Shown here: positions 1 through 13,178 of the stretch, piece after piece
Layout: each line of letters begins with the position of its first letter
Position numbering within the stretch: position 1 is the stretch's first letter
NCBI GenBank assembly: GCA_005774595.1
Contig: VAUM01000006.1
Location: forward strand, 1 to 25,085
Direction: 5' to 3'
DNA: 25,085 bases
Source: Actinomycetota bacterium
Lineage (GTDB): Bacteria > Actinomycetota > Coriobacteriia > Anaerosomatales > D1FN1-002
Translations under genes and position numbers: made by a program
The notes under the pieces: generated by a model
The model's input: only the letters and a program-made list of their open reading frames with translations
Database searches by the model: none
What the model was told of the DNA's origin: nothing

Positions 1-1
1 G

Positions 2-127
2 GGCGGCATGGAGGACCTCGGCATCTCGCTCGAGGGCGTCGTCGAGGACGAGGAGCGCGCGGACGACATGGGCGACTCGGACGACGGCGAGCCCGTGGAC
101 GCCGACGAGCTGCAGGTCGAGGAGTAG
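2..127 (+). CDS. rpoB: RNA polymerase beta subunit, C-terminal end (partial)
   Basis: The last 41 codons of a gene cut by the window edge, ending in TAG. The peptide begins GGMEDLGISLEGVVEDEE and is strongly acidic. An acidic tail ending just before rpoC is what the end of the beta subunit looks like in actinobacteria. None of the catalytic or rifampicin-binding regions lie in the window, so the call rests on position directly upstream of rpoC and on the tail composition. Beta forms the catalytic cleft of RNA polymerase together with beta'. The gap to rpoC is short and has no terminator, so the two genes are probably co-transcribed. Confidence 0.88.
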   Translation, partial: GGMEDLGISLEGVVEDEERADDMGDSDDGEPVDADELQVEE

Positions 128-153
128 CGCCACCAGCCACGGACGGACCCGGT

Positions 154-171
154 CGCCCCGGTCGCGGGGCG
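154..171 (+). other. Hairpin in the rpoB-rpoC gap
   Basis: CGCCCCG (154-160) pairs with CGGGGCG (165-171) around a GTCG loop. The right arm ends on the first base of the GTG at 171, which would bury that codon. This argues against 171 as the rpoC start. There is no T-run, so it is not a terminator. Confidence 0.5.
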
Positions 172-178
172 TGCCGTT

Positions 179-187
179 AGGGAAGGA
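179..187 (+). promoter_or_regulatory. Shine-Dalgarno site that decides the rpoC start
   Basis: AGGGAAGGA lies seven bases before the TTG at 195. The competing GTG at 171 has no purine-rich site upstream and sits at the base of a hairpin. The site therefore favours TTG 195, which also gives an N terminus close to the usual one of the family. Confidence 0.6.
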
Positions 188-194
188 CCCGCAG

Positions 195-4457
<4,263 letters not shown>

Positions 4458-4481
4458 GCCCTCGCAGGTCACAAGCGTGAT

Positions 4482-4518
4482 ACGGGCGCCGTCCGGACAG
4501 GGCGGCGCCCGTTGTGTT
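4482..4518 (+). terminator. Rho-independent terminator after rpoC
   Basis: ACGGGCGCCGTCC (4482-4494) pairs with GGGCGGCGCCCGT (4500-4512) around a GGACA loop: 13 pairs with one G-T wobble. TGTGTT follows, a modest T-rich tail as is common in GC-rich genomes. It separates the rpoBC unit from the rpsL promoter. Confidence 0.75.
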
Positions 4519-4591
4519 CCGGCGGCGCGGGGGTCACCGGGGCGTCGCCGCAGCGGCCTGGGCCGCCTATGGATACGCCCGGCCGCGTTGT

Positions 4592-4620
4592 TTGACAACC
4601 CCGCCACGAGTGGCTAGAGT
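4592..4620 (+). promoter_or_regulatory. Housekeeping promoter for the str/S10/spc cluster
   Basis: A perfect TTGACA -35 box (4592-4597), a 17-base spacer and TAGAGT as -10 (4615-4620). Transcription should begin near 4627, giving a leader of about 85 bases before rpsL. No A/T-rich UP element is visible upstream. It lies just downstream of the rpoC terminator, as expected for an independent strong promoter. Confidence 0.8.
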
Positions 4621-4711
4621 ACCCCCTTGCGGCTCCGGGTGGGCCGTCAGTCTGCGTGCGCGCCGGGAACGGGCGCGGACACGGGCGCGAACGAAGACGA
4701 AGGGAAGAGCG

Positions 4712-5083
4712 TTGCCTACCATCAACCAGCTGGTCCGCAAGGGCCGCCAGCAGGCGGTGAGCAAGAGCAAGACCCCGGCGCTGAAGGGCAACCCCCAGAA
4801 GCGCGGCGTCTGCACGCGCGTGTACACCACGACCCCGAAGAAGCCGAACTCGGCGCTGCGCAAGGTCGCGCGTGTCCGCCTCACCAACCAGATCGAGGTC
4901 ACCGCCTACATCCCCGGCATCGGCCACAACCTCCAGGAGCACTCGATCGTGCTCGTGCGCGGCGGCCGCGTGAAGGACCTGCCGGGCGTGCGCTACAAGA
5001 TCATCCGCGCCGCGCTCGACTGCGCCGGTGTGGGCAACCGCAACCAGGCCCGCTCGCGCTACGGCGTCAAGAGGGCGAAGTAA
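4712..5083 (+). CDS. rpsL: 30S ribosomal protein S12
   Basis: 123 aa, full length for S12, a decoding-centre protein of the 30S subunit. The frame starts at TTG 4712 (MPTINQLVRKGR), with AAGGGAAG just upstream. Longer upstream starts in this frame would add an Arg-rich stretch unlike the family and would cross the predicted promoter. The conserved TTTPKKPNSALRK segment has lysines 43 and 44, and VKDLPGVRY is intact, so the usual streptomycin-resistance positions look wild type. First gene after the 4592 promoter; TAA stop, one of few here. A strong hairpin separates it from rpsG. Confidence 0.98.
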   Translation: MPTINQLVRKGRQQAVSKSKTPALKGNPQKRGVCTRVYTTTPKKPNSALRKVARVRLTNQIEVTAYIPGIGHNLQEHSIVLVRGGRVKDLPGVRYKIIRAALDCAGVGNRNQARSRYGVKRAK

Positions 5084-5086
5084 CGA

Positions 5087-5125
5087 CGCATCGAACGGGC
5101 AGCGAAGAGCGCTGCCGTTCATGCG
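5087..5125 (+). promoter_or_regulatory. Extended hairpin between rpsL and rpsG
   Basis: CGCAT (5087-5091) pairs with ATGCG (5121-5125). After one bulged C, GAACGG-GCAGCG pairs with CGCTGCCGTTC with one bulged G, closing an AAGAG loop (5105-5109). That makes about 16 pairs in all. In E. coli, S7 binds the rpsL-rpsG interval and represses its own operon. Position and strength make this a candidate for the same role; binding is inference. Confidence 0.5.
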
Positions 5126-5155
5126 CCGACCGGCACCCCAAGGAGAAGATAGAAC

Positions 5156-5626
5156 ATGCCAAGGCGCGCAGCTGCCGCAAGGCGAGAGGTCATGCCGGAC
5201 GCGGTGTACAACAACCGTCTGGTGACCCAGCTCATCAACAAGATCCTGCTCCAGGGCAAGAAGGCCCTGGCCGAGCGCATCGTCTACGGCGCGTTCGACA
5301 TCGTGGAGCAGAAGATGGGCACCGACCCGCTGTCGGTGTTCAAGAAGGCGCTCGACAACATCCGCCCGAGCCTCGAGGTCAAGCCGAAGCGTGTCGGCGG
5401 CGCGACCTACCAGGTCCCGGTCGAGGTCAACGCCCGCCGCTCCACCACGCTGGCGATCCGCTGGATCGTCGGCTTCTCCCGCAAGCGTCGCGAGAAGACC
5501 ATGGCCGAGCGCCTTGCCGGCGAGATCATGGACGCCGCGAACGGCCTCGGCGCCTCGGTCAAGAAGCGCGAGGACCTCTACAAGATGGCCGAGTCGAACC
5601 GCGCGTTCTCGCACTACCGCTGGTAG
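5156..5626 (+). CDS. rpsG: 30S ribosomal protein S7
   Basis: 156 aa, the usual length for bacterial S7, which nucleates assembly of the 30S head and lines the E site. It starts MPRRAAAARREVMPDAVYNN, and the RRSTTLAIRWIV and SNRAFSHYRW segments are family hallmarks. The start is ATG 5156, with AAGGAG at 5140-5145, ten bases upstream. The gene sits between rpsL and fusA as in most bacteria. The large hairpin in front is well placed for feedback control by S7. Stop TAG. Confidence 0.98.
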   Translation: MPRRAAAARREVMPDAVYNNRLVTQLINKILLQGKKALAERIVYGAFDIVEQKMGTDPLSVFKKALDNIRPSLEVKPKRVGGATYQVPVEVNARRSTTLAIRWIVGFSRKRREKTMAERLAGEIMDAANGLGASVKKREDLYKMAESNRAFSHYRW

Positions 5627-5664
5627 ACGAAGACCCCCCGAAGAAGAGACGACACACACCGAAG

Positions 5665-7764
<2,100 letters not shown>

Positions 7765-7807
7765 CGGGCCGGGGCTCCCGGATCCCGCTTGTCGGAGGGT
7801 TAGCAAG

Positions 7808-8116
7808 TTGGCTGAGCAGAAGATCAGGATCCGCCTGAAGGGCTACGACCACGAGGTCGTGGACCAGTCCACGAAGCTCATCGTGGACACGGCGCAGAAG
7901 ACGGGTGCGAAGGTCGCGGGCCCCATCCCGCTGCCGACCGAGCGCAACCTGTACTGCGTCATCCGCTCCCCGCACGTCAACAAGGACAGCCGGGAGCACT
8001 TCGAGATGAGGACGCACAAGCGCCTCATCGACATCCTCGAGCCCACGCCCAAGACGGTCGACTCGCTCATGCGCCTCGACCTGCCGGCCGGTGTGGACAT
8101 CGAGATCAAGCTGTAG
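7808..8116 (+). CDS. rpsJ: 30S ribosomal protein S10
   Basis: 102 aa, standard for S10, a 30S head protein that also joins the NusB antitermination complex. It starts at TTG 7808 (MAEQKIRIRLKGYDHEVVDQ) with GGAGGG at 7794-7799, eight bases upstream. SPHVNKDSREHFEMRTHKRLI is the typical core. First gene of the S10 set. No promoter or terminator is apparent in the 43-base gap after fusA, only a 5-bp hairpin (7769-7781), so transcription probably runs on from the rpsL promoter. Stop TAG. Confidence 0.98.
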   Translation: MAEQKIRIRLKGYDHEVVDQSTKLIVDTAQKTGAKVAGPIPLPTERNLYCVIRSPHVNKDSREHFEMRTHKRLIDILEPTPKTVDSLMRLDLPAGVDIEIKL

Positions 8117-8127
8117 GAAGTGCGCGC

Positions 8128-8145
8128 CGCACCCGCGAGGGTGCG
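8128..8145 (+). other. Hairpin with GCGA tetraloop after rpsJ
   Basis: CGCACCC (8128-8134) and GGGTGCG (8139-8145) form seven perfect pairs closed by GCGA, a GNRA loop. It lies in the 94-base rpsJ-rplC gap. No T-run follows, so a role in RNA stability or protein binding is likelier than termination. Confidence 0.5.
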
Positions 8146-8175
8146 AGAGCGCTGTGGAGTGCGGTCCGCTGGGAG

Positions 8176-8196
8176 CCGCGGCGAGGAGCGCCGCGG
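8176..8196 (+). other. Hairpin displaying AGGAG in its loop, before rplC
   Basis: CCGCGGCG (8176-8183) pairs perfectly with CGCCGCGG (8189-8196). The five-base loop is AGGAG, a Shine-Dalgarno-like sequence. It lies 22 bases before the ATG at 8211, too far for a normal ribosome-binding site. Confidence 0.5.
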
Positions 8197-8210
8197 GCGC
8201 GTGAAGGCCC

Positions 8211-8861
8211 ATGACCGCGACGGAAGAGATGGTGAGTGCAGTGACGACGACGATACTCGGAACGAAGCTGGGCATGACCCAGGTCTGGAGCGATGATGAC
8301 CGGCTGGTCCCGGTCACCGTCATCGAGGCCGGGCCGTGCGTGGTCTCGCAGGTCAAGACCGAGAAGACCGACGGCTATCGTGCCGTGCAGATCGCCTATG
8401 GCGACGTGCGCGAGGACCGGCTGACCAAGCCGGAGGCCGGGCACTTGAAGAAGGCCAAGGTCGATCCGAAGCGCCACCTCGCCGAGGTCCGCCTCGACGA
8501 GGGCGAGGAGTTCAAGCTCGGGCAGAAGATCACGGTCGAGGCCTTCGAGGAGGGCGCGATCGTGCACGTGACCGGCACCAGCAAGGGCAAGGGCTTCCAG
8601 GGCGTCATGAAGCGGCACAACTACCGCGGCGGCCCCGGCGGCCACGGCTCGCACTTCCATCGCGAGCCGGGCTCCATCGGCATGTGCGCGACCCCGTCGC
8701 GCGTGCTCAAGGGCCTTCGCCTGCCGGGCCACATGGGCTCCGACACCGTCACGGTCCGCAACCTGCGGGTCGTGCGCGTCGACGCCGAGCAGAACCTCCT
8801 GCTCGTGCGAGGCGCCGTCCCCGGCGCCACCGGCGCCCTGCTGACAGTCCGGAAGGCCTAG
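8211..8861 (+). CDS. rplC: 50S ribosomal protein L3
   Basis: Up to 216 aa; L3 is an early assembly protein of the 50S subunit reaching toward the peptidyl-transferase centre. The core TTTILGTKLGMTQVW and the HREPGSIGMCATPSRVLKG loop identify it. The start is uncertain: ATG 8211, ATG 8229 and GTG 8241 are all in frame. GTG 8241 matches the usual family N terminus best, while 8211 is the longest choice; none has an ideal ribosome-binding site (GAAGG at 8203-8207, GGAAGAG at 8222-8228). The gap upstream holds two strong hairpins. Stop TAG. Confidence 0.96.
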   Translation: MTATEEMVSAVTTTILGTKLGMTQVWSDDDRLVPVTVIEAGPCVVSQVKTEKTDGYRAVQIAYGDVREDRLTKPEAGHLKKAKVDPKRHLAEVRLDEGEEFKLGQKITVEAFEEGAIVHVTGTSKGKGFQGVMKRHNYRGGPGGHGSHFHREPGSIGMCATPSRVLKGLRLPGHMGSDTVTVRNLRVVRVDAEQNLLLVRGAVPGATGALLTVRKA

Positions 8862-8905
8862 CTGTTCCGGCGACCAGCCGCGCAGCTTCGAGGAGTGGAT
8901 ACGAG

Positions 8906-9529
8906 ATGGCATCGGTAGACATCAAGGATGCGAGCGGGAAGAAGGTCGGGAGCGCGAAGCTCTCCGACGCGGTCTTCGGCATCGAGCCGAACCCGTTCGC
9001 CGTCCACCAGGTCGTGCGCAGCCTCCAGGCGGGGCGCCGCGCCGGCACGCACCAGACCAAGACGCGCGGCCGCATCTCCGGCGGCGGCGCGAAGCCGTGG
9101 CGCCAGAAGGGCACCGGCCGCGCCCGTCAGGGCACGACGCGCGCCCCGCAGTGGCGCGGCGGCGGCGTGGTCTTCGGGCCGCACCCGCGCTCGTACGCGT
9201 TCCGCGTGAACAACAAGGTCGTCAAGCTCGCGATGCGCAGCGTGCTGTCCGCCAAGACGGCCGACGGCGCGCTCTACGTGGTCGACTCGTTCCCGTTCGA
9301 GAAGCCGTCCACCAAGGCGGCGGCCGAGATCCTCACAGCCCTCGGCATCACCGGGCGCGTGACGCTCGTCGTGGCCAACGACGACGTCAACGCCGCCCTG
9401 TCCTTCCGCAACATCCCGACCGTGCGGGTGATCACCGCGTCCGAGGCCAACGCATACGACCTCGTCGACAACGTATCGGTGCTGTTCACCAAGCCCGCGC
9501 TCGAGTTCGTCGAGGGGGTCCTGGCCTAA
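8906..9529 (+). CDS. rplD: 50S ribosomal protein L4
   Basis: 207 aa, normal for L4, which lines the peptide exit tunnel and in E. coli also represses the S10 operon. The long basic loop at about 45-95 (TRGRISGGGAKPWRQKGTGR and onward) is the tunnel extension. ATG 8906 has GAGGAG at 8890-8895. It stops with TAA one base before rplW starts, so the two are probably translationally coupled. I saw no clear copy of the E. coli L4 target in the rpsJ leader. Confidence 0.98.
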   Translation: MASVDIKDASGKKVGSAKLSDAVFGIEPNPFAVHQVVRSLQAGRRAGTHQTKTRGRISGGGAKPWRQKGTGRARQGTTRAPQWRGGGVVFGPHPRSYAFRVNNKVVKLAMRSVLSAKTADGALYVVDSFPFEKPSTKAAAEILTALGITGRVTLVVANDDVNAALSFRNIPTVRVITASEANAYDLVDNVSVLFTKPALEFVEGVLA

Positions 9530-9530
9530 C

Positions 9531-9818
9531 ATGAGCGATCCGCGCCAGATCATCGTGCGCCCCATCGTCTCGGAGAAGAGCTACGAGATGATCGGCCACA
9601 ACCGCTACACCTTCGAGGTGGACAAGCACGCGACCAAGCCGCAGATCGCCGCCGCGATCGAGGAGATCTTCGGCGTGACCGTCATGAGCGTGAACACGAT
9701 GAACGTCAACGGCAAGCCTCGCCGTGTCCGCTACGCGAAGGGACACACGCGCGACTGGAAGAAGGCCGTCGTCACGCTCAAGGAAGGCGACTCGATCGAG
9801 TTCTTCGAGTCGCACTAG
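9531..9818 (+). CDS. rplW: 50S ribosomal protein L23
   Basis: 95 aa, typical of L23, which sits at the tunnel exit and docks trigger factor and SRP. IIVRPIVSEKSYEM near the N terminus and KPRRVRYAKGHTRDWKKAVV near the C terminus are characteristic. ATG 9531 follows the rplD stop after a single base, and a GGGGG-rich ribosome-binding site lies inside the end of rplD. Stop TAG. A 127-base gap with several hairpins follows. Confidence 0.98.
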   Translation: MSDPRQIIVRPIVSEKSYEMIGHNRYTFEVDKHATKPQIAAAIEEIFGVTVMSVNTMNVNGKPRRVRYAKGHTRDWKKAVVTLKEGDSIEFFESH

Positions 9819-9821
9819 CCA

Positions 9822-9915
9822 CCGGGGGCTCCCACCCGGGGCGGCGCTCGCCGCACCGATGGAGCCGCCCGGCACCGTGGTAGTCCGGGTTCGGGCGTTC
9901 CTGTCCCGGGAACGC
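9822..9915 (+). other. Three hairpins in the rplW-rplB gap
   Basis: CCGGG/CCCGG (9822-9839), GCGGC/GCCGC with a GCTC loop (9841-9854), and GCGTTCC/GGAACGC with a seven-base loop (9895-9915). None has a T-run. The last is 15 bases before the rplB ribosome-binding site. Confidence 0.4.
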
Positions 9916-9945
9916 ACCGGCGATCGGACGGAAGGAAGGGAACGA

Positions 9946-10776
9946 ATGGGACTGAAGAAGTACAAGCCGACGAGCCCCGGGCGCCGTTTCCAGACGGTGT
10001 CGGACTTCTCCGACATCACGCGAAGCGAGCCCGAGAAGTCGTTGCTCGCGCCGCTGTCCTCCAAGGGCGGGCGCAACAACAACGGCCGCATCACCACGCG
10101 GCACCAAGGCGGCGGCCACAAGCGGCGCTACCGCGTCATCGACTTCAAGCGCAACAAGGACGGCGTGCCGGCCAAGGTCGCTCACATCGAGTACGACCCG
10201 AACCGCTCGGCGCGCATCGCTCTGCTGCACTACGCCGACGGCGAGAAGCGCTACATCCTCGCGCCCGACAAGCTCGCCCAGGGCGACGCGGTGATGTCCG
10301 GCCCCGGCGCCGACATCAAGCCGGGCAACGCCCTGCCGCTGGCCGACGTCCCCGTCGGTACCGTGGTGCACGCGATCGAGCTGCAGCCCGGCAAGGGCGC
10401 CGCGATCGCCCGCTCGGCAGGCACCTCGGCCCAGCTGATGGGCAAGGAGGGCGACAAGGCCATCCTGCGCATGCCGTCGTCCGAGATGCGCATGGTGCCG
10501 GTGACGTGCCGGGCCACCGTGGGCGAGGTCGGCAACTCCGAGCACGCCAACATCTCGGTCGGCAAGGCCGGCCGCAACCGCCACCTCGGCAAGCGTCCTA
10601 CGGTGCGCGGCACGGCCATGAACCCGGTCGACCACCCGCACGGCGGCGGCGAAGGCAAGAACAAGACCGCCGGCCGGCACCCGGTCACGCCGTGGGGCGT
10701 GCCGACCAAGGGCCACCGGACCCGCAAGAAGGGCAAGTCGTCGGACCGCCTGATCATCAGGCGCCGCAAGAAGTAG
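9946..10776 (+). CDS. rplB: 50S ribosomal protein L2
   Basis: 276 aa, standard for L2, which bridges the subunits and supports the peptidyl-transferase centre. The conserved VDHPHGGGEGK segment is at 228-238 with the key histidine H230. The start is ATG 9946 (MGLKKYKPTSPGRRFQTVSD), with GGAAGGAAGGG just upstream; the frame is open further upstream but that part is not L2-like. The end is very basic (RLIIRRRKK). Stop TAG. Confidence 0.99.
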   Translation: MGLKKYKPTSPGRRFQTVSDFSDITRSEPEKSLLAPLSSKGGRNNNGRITTRHQGGGHKRRYRVIDFKRNKDGVPAKVAHIEYDPNRSARIALLHYADGEKRYILAPDKLAQGDAVMSGPGADIKPGNALPLADVPVGTVVHAIELQPGKGAAIARSAGTSAQLMGKEGDKAILRMPSSEMRMVPVTCRATVGEVGNSEHANISVGKAGRNRHLGKRPTVRGTAMNPVDHPHGGGEGKNKTAGRHPVTPWGVPTKGHRTRKKGKSSDRLIIRRRKK

Positions 10777-10801
10777 CGAAGAGGGAGCTGAGGAACGCCA
10801 C

Positions 10802-11077
10802 ATGAGCAGGAGCCTGAAGAAGGGACCGTTCATCCAGCCCCGGCTGCTCGCCAAGGTGCAGCAGATGAACGAGGCCGGCGACAAGAAGGTCATCCGGACG
10901 TGGTCGAGGGCCTCGACCATCTTCCCGGAGATGGTCGGGCACACGATCGCCGTGCACGACGGCCGCAAGCACGTCCCGGTGTACGTCACCGAGTCGATGG
11001 TCGGCCACAAGCTCGGCGAGTTCGCCCCGACGCGCACGTTCCGCGGGCACGCCGCGGACAGGAAGGGCAAGAGGTAG
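10802..11077 (+). CDS. rpsS: 30S ribosomal protein S19
   Basis: 91 aa, typical of S19, which binds the 30S head next to S13 near the A-site tRNA. MSRSLKKGPFIQPRLL at the start and YVTESMVGHKLGEFAPTRTF are hallmarks. ATG 10802 has GAGGA at 10790-10794. It lies between rplB and rplV in the usual S10 order and ends in TAG, six bases before rplV. Confidence 0.98.
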   Translation: MSRSLKKGPFIQPRLLAKVQQMNEAGDKKVIRTWSRASTIFPEMVGHTIAVHDGRKHVPVYVTESMVGHKLGEFAPTRTFRGHAADRKGKR

Positions 11078-11083
11078 CACACG

Positions 11084-11425
11084 ATGGAAGCCAGAGCAGT
11101 CGCCCGCTTCGTGCGGGTCAGCCCCCGCAAGGCGCGCCTCGTCGTGGATCTCATCCGCGGCAAGGACGTCGGCGAGGCCGAGGCCGTCCTGCGGTTCACC
11201 CCGCGGGCCGCGGCCGAGCCCGTCGCCAAGACGCTGATGAGCGCGGTGGCCAACGCCGAGAAGAACCTGAAGCTCAAGCGCGAGGGGCTCTACGTCTCCG
11301 AGACCTACGTGGACGAGGGCCCGACGATGAAGCGCATCCGCCCGCAGTCGCGCGGCCGTGCGCACCGCATCGAGAAGCGCAGCAGCCACATCACCGTCGT
11401 CGTCAAGCAGCGAGAGGGAGCGTAG
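11084..11425 (+). CDS. rplV: 50S ribosomal protein L22
   Basis: 113 aa. L22 forms part of the exit tunnel, and its hairpin loop is a site of macrolide-resistance mutations. VSPRKARLVVDLIRGK at 12-27 and the loop near GPTMKRIRPQSRGRAHRI are intact. ATG 11084 follows the rpsS stop by six bases; the ribosome-binding site is weak, so coupling to rpsS is likely. It ends in TAG four bases before rpsC. Confidence 0.98.
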   Translation: MEARAVARFVRVSPRKARLVVDLIRGKDVGEAEAVLRFTPRAAAEPVAKTLMSAVANAEKNLKLKREGLYVSETYVDEGPTMKRIRPQSRGRAHRIEKRSSHITVVVKQREGA

Positions 11426-11429
11426 CGCC

Positions 11430-12155
11430 ATGGGCCAGAAGGTCTACCCGATCGGTCTGAGGCTGGGCATCACGGAGGACTGGCGCTCGCGGTGGTACGC
11501 GGGCAAGAACTACCGTGACCTGCTCGCCGAGGACCTCGCCGTCCGCGCGTACCTGTTCAACAAGCTGCGCCGCGCCGGGGTCTCGCGCATCGAGATCCAG
11601 CGCAAGGGCGACAAGCTGATCGTCGAGGTCTGGACCGCGCGTCCGGGCATCGTCATCGGCAAGAAGGGCTCCGAGGTCGACGTCATCCGCAAGGACCTCG
11701 AGCGCACGACCGGCAAGATCGTGGCGGTCGACATCGTCGAGATCAAGCGGCCGGAGATCGACGCGACCCTGGTCGCCCAGGGCGTCGCCGAGCAGCTCGA
11801 GGCCCGCGTGGCGTTCCGCCGTGCGATGCGCAAGGCCGTCACCTCGGCGACCAAGGGCGGCGCCCTCGGCATCCGGATCCAGTGCTCGGGCCGCCTCGGC
11901 GGCGCCGAGATGGGCCGCCGCGAGTGGTACCGCGAGGGCCGCGTGCCGCTCCACACCCTGCGCGCCAAGATCGACTACGGCACCGCCGAGGCCAAGACCA
12001 CCTTCGGCCGCATCGGCGTGAAGGTCTGGATCTACCGCGGCGAGAAACTGCCGGGCCAGACCATCGCCCAGCTGAACGAGCCCGCCGACGACCGTCCGGC
12101 GCGCGACCGCGATCGTCCCCCGCGCGGCCGCCGCGAGCGGGCCGGGAGGGAGTAG
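11430..12155 (+). CDS. rpsC: 30S ribosomal protein S3
   Basis: 241 aa. S3 lies at the mRNA entry tunnel and contributes to helicase activity. It starts MGQKVYPIGLRLGITEDW. The KH domain has GIVIGKKGSEVDVI with the GKKG loop at 77-80. The tail after about residue 215 is a run of Arg, Asp and Pro (DRPARDRDRPPRGRRERAG), a basic extension often seen in actinobacterial S3. ATG 11430 has GAGGGAG at 11414-11420, which overlaps the end of rplV. Stop TAG. Confidence 0.98.
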   Translation: MGQKVYPIGLRLGITEDWRSRWYAGKNYRDLLAEDLAVRAYLFNKLRRAGVSRIEIQRKGDKLIVEVWTARPGIVIGKKGSEVDVIRKDLERTTGKIVAVDIVEIKRPEIDATLVAQGVAEQLEARVAFRRAMRKAVTSATKGGALGIRIQCSGRLGGAEMGRREWYREGRVPLHTLRAKIDYGTAEAKTTFGRIGVKVWIYRGEKLPGQTIAQLNEPADDRPARDRDRPPRGRRERAGRE

Positions 12156-12161
12156 ACAGTC

Positions 12162-12587
12162 ATGCTTCTGCCCAAGCGAGTGAAGCACCGCAAGGTGCAG
12201 CGCGGGTCGAGGAAGGGTGTGGCCAAGGGCGGCACCCAGGTCCACTTCGGCGAGTACGGCCTCAAGGCGCTCGAGCCCGGCTGGATCACCAACCGGCAGA
12301 TCGAGGCCGCCCGTATCGCGATGACCCGCTACATGAAGCGTGGCGGCAAGGTCTGGATCACGATCTTCCCGGACAAGCCGGTCACCCAGAAGCCGGCCGA
12401 GACCCGCATGGGCTCGGGCAAGGGCAACCCCGAGAAGTGGGTCGCCGTGGTCAAGCCCGGCCGCATCATGTTCGAGCTGGCCGGCGTTTCCGAGGAGGTC
12501 GCCAAGGAGGCGATCCGACTCGCCCAGCACAAGCTGCCCATCAAGACGAAGTTCGTGACGCGTGCCGAGAGCGGCGGTGAGGTCTGA
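12162..12587 (+). CDS. rplP: 50S ribosomal protein L16
   Basis: 141 aa. L16 helps position the A-site tRNA acceptor end on the 50S subunit. It starts MLLPKRVKHRKVQRG. PAETRMGSGKGNPEKWV near residue 80 holds the conserved arginine R82. ATG 12162 follows rpsC by six bases and uses a GGGAGGGAG site inside the end of rpsC. Stop TGA, one of four in the window. rpmC begins two bases later, so tight coupling is likely. Confidence 0.98.
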   Translation: MLLPKRVKHRKVQRGSRKGVAKGGTQVHFGEYGLKALEPGWITNRQIEAARIAMTRYMKRGGKVWITIFPDKPVTQKPAETRMGSGKGNPEKWVAVVKPGRIMFELAGVSEEVAKEAIRLAQHKLPIKTKFVTRAESGGEV

Positions 12588-12589
12588 AG

Positions 12590-12802
12590 ATGAAGCCCGC
12601 AGAGATCCGCGACATGGAAGACGGCGACCTGGAGCAGAAGATCAAGGACGCCCGCACCGAGCTGTTCAACCTGCGCTTCCGGCTGGCCACCGGCCAGCTC
12701 GACAATCCCGCCCGCATCGGGGCGGTCAAGAAGGACATCGCGCGCCTGCACACGGAGCTGCGTGCCCGTGAGCTCGCCGGCGCCAAGAACGCGGCGTCGT
12801 AA
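12590..12802 (+). CDS. rpmC: 50S ribosomal protein L29
   Basis: 70 aa, typical of L29, a two-helix protein near the tunnel exit. The pattern MKPAEIRDM, then LFNLRFRLATGQLDNPARI, then a helix with VKKDIARLHTELRARE fits the family. ATG 12590 comes two bases after the rplP stop, and the ribosome-binding site lies within rplP (GGCGGTGAGG). Stop TAA. Confidence 0.97.
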   Translation: MKPAEIRDMEDGDLEQKIKDARTELFNLRFRLATGQLDNPARIGAVKKDIARLHTELRARELAGAKNAAS

Positions 12803-12826
12803 GGCGCAAGGGAGATGGTTGAGAAG

Positions 12827-13087
12827 ATGAGCACGGAGCGCAACAGCCGCAAGGTCCGTCAGGGGCGTGTCGTCTCGGCGGCCGGCGACAAGACCTGCGT
12901 GGTCAGGGTCGAGGAGCGCAAGCCCCACCCGCTGTACGGCAAGATGCTGACCCGCAGCACCAAGTTCCACGCGCACGACGAGGCCAACGAGGCCGGGGTC
13001 GGCGACGTCGTCGAGATCATGGAGACGCGGCCGCTCTCGAAGTTGAAGCGCTGGCGCCTGGTCCGCATCGTCGAGAGAGCCAAGTGA
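12827..13087 (+). CDS. rpsQ: 30S ribosomal protein S17
   Basis: 86 aa from ATG 12827 (MSTERNSRKVRQGRVVSAAG), an OB-fold protein of the 30S body. An in-frame ATG at 12815 would add four residues, but AAGGGAG touches that codon with no spacing. The same AAGGGAG stands 12 bases from 12827, and the shorter N terminus fits the family. HPLYGKMLTRSTKFHAHDE and ETRPLSKLKRWRLVRIVE are typical. Stop TGA. Two repeated hairpins follow before rplN. Confidence 0.97.
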   Translation: MSTERNSRKVRQGRVVSAAGDKTCVVRVEERKPHPLYGKMLTRSTKFHAHDEANEAGVGDVVEIMETRPLSKLKRWRLVRIVERAK

Positions 13088-13110
13088 CGCAGCATCCAGC
13101 GGACAGGCAA

Positions 13111-13160
13111 GCTGCCGCTGATGCGGCGACTGCAAGTGGGGCTGCCGCTGACGCGGCGGC
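13111..13160 (+). repeat. Two direct-repeat hairpins between rpsQ and rplN
   Basis: Twenty-base units starting at 13111 and 13141 differ at two positions. Each folds on itself: GCCGC-TGAT-GCGGC in the first copy and GCTGCCGC-TGAC-GCGGCGGC in the second, the latter with a T-G wobble. The period is 30 bases. No other copy was noticed in the window. Role unknown. Confidence 0.6.
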
Positions 13161-13178
13161 CGTAGGCGGAGGATAGAG

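Noticed and set aside
4530..4591. An UP element upstream of the rpsL promoter
   Set aside because: The region is GC-rich, with no A/T tracts at the expected position.
4627..5664. Upstream extension of the fusA frame through rpsL and rpsG
   Set aside because: EF-G begins at MASYSLDKTR; the earlier part is out of frame with two genuine ribosomal genes and has no family similarity.
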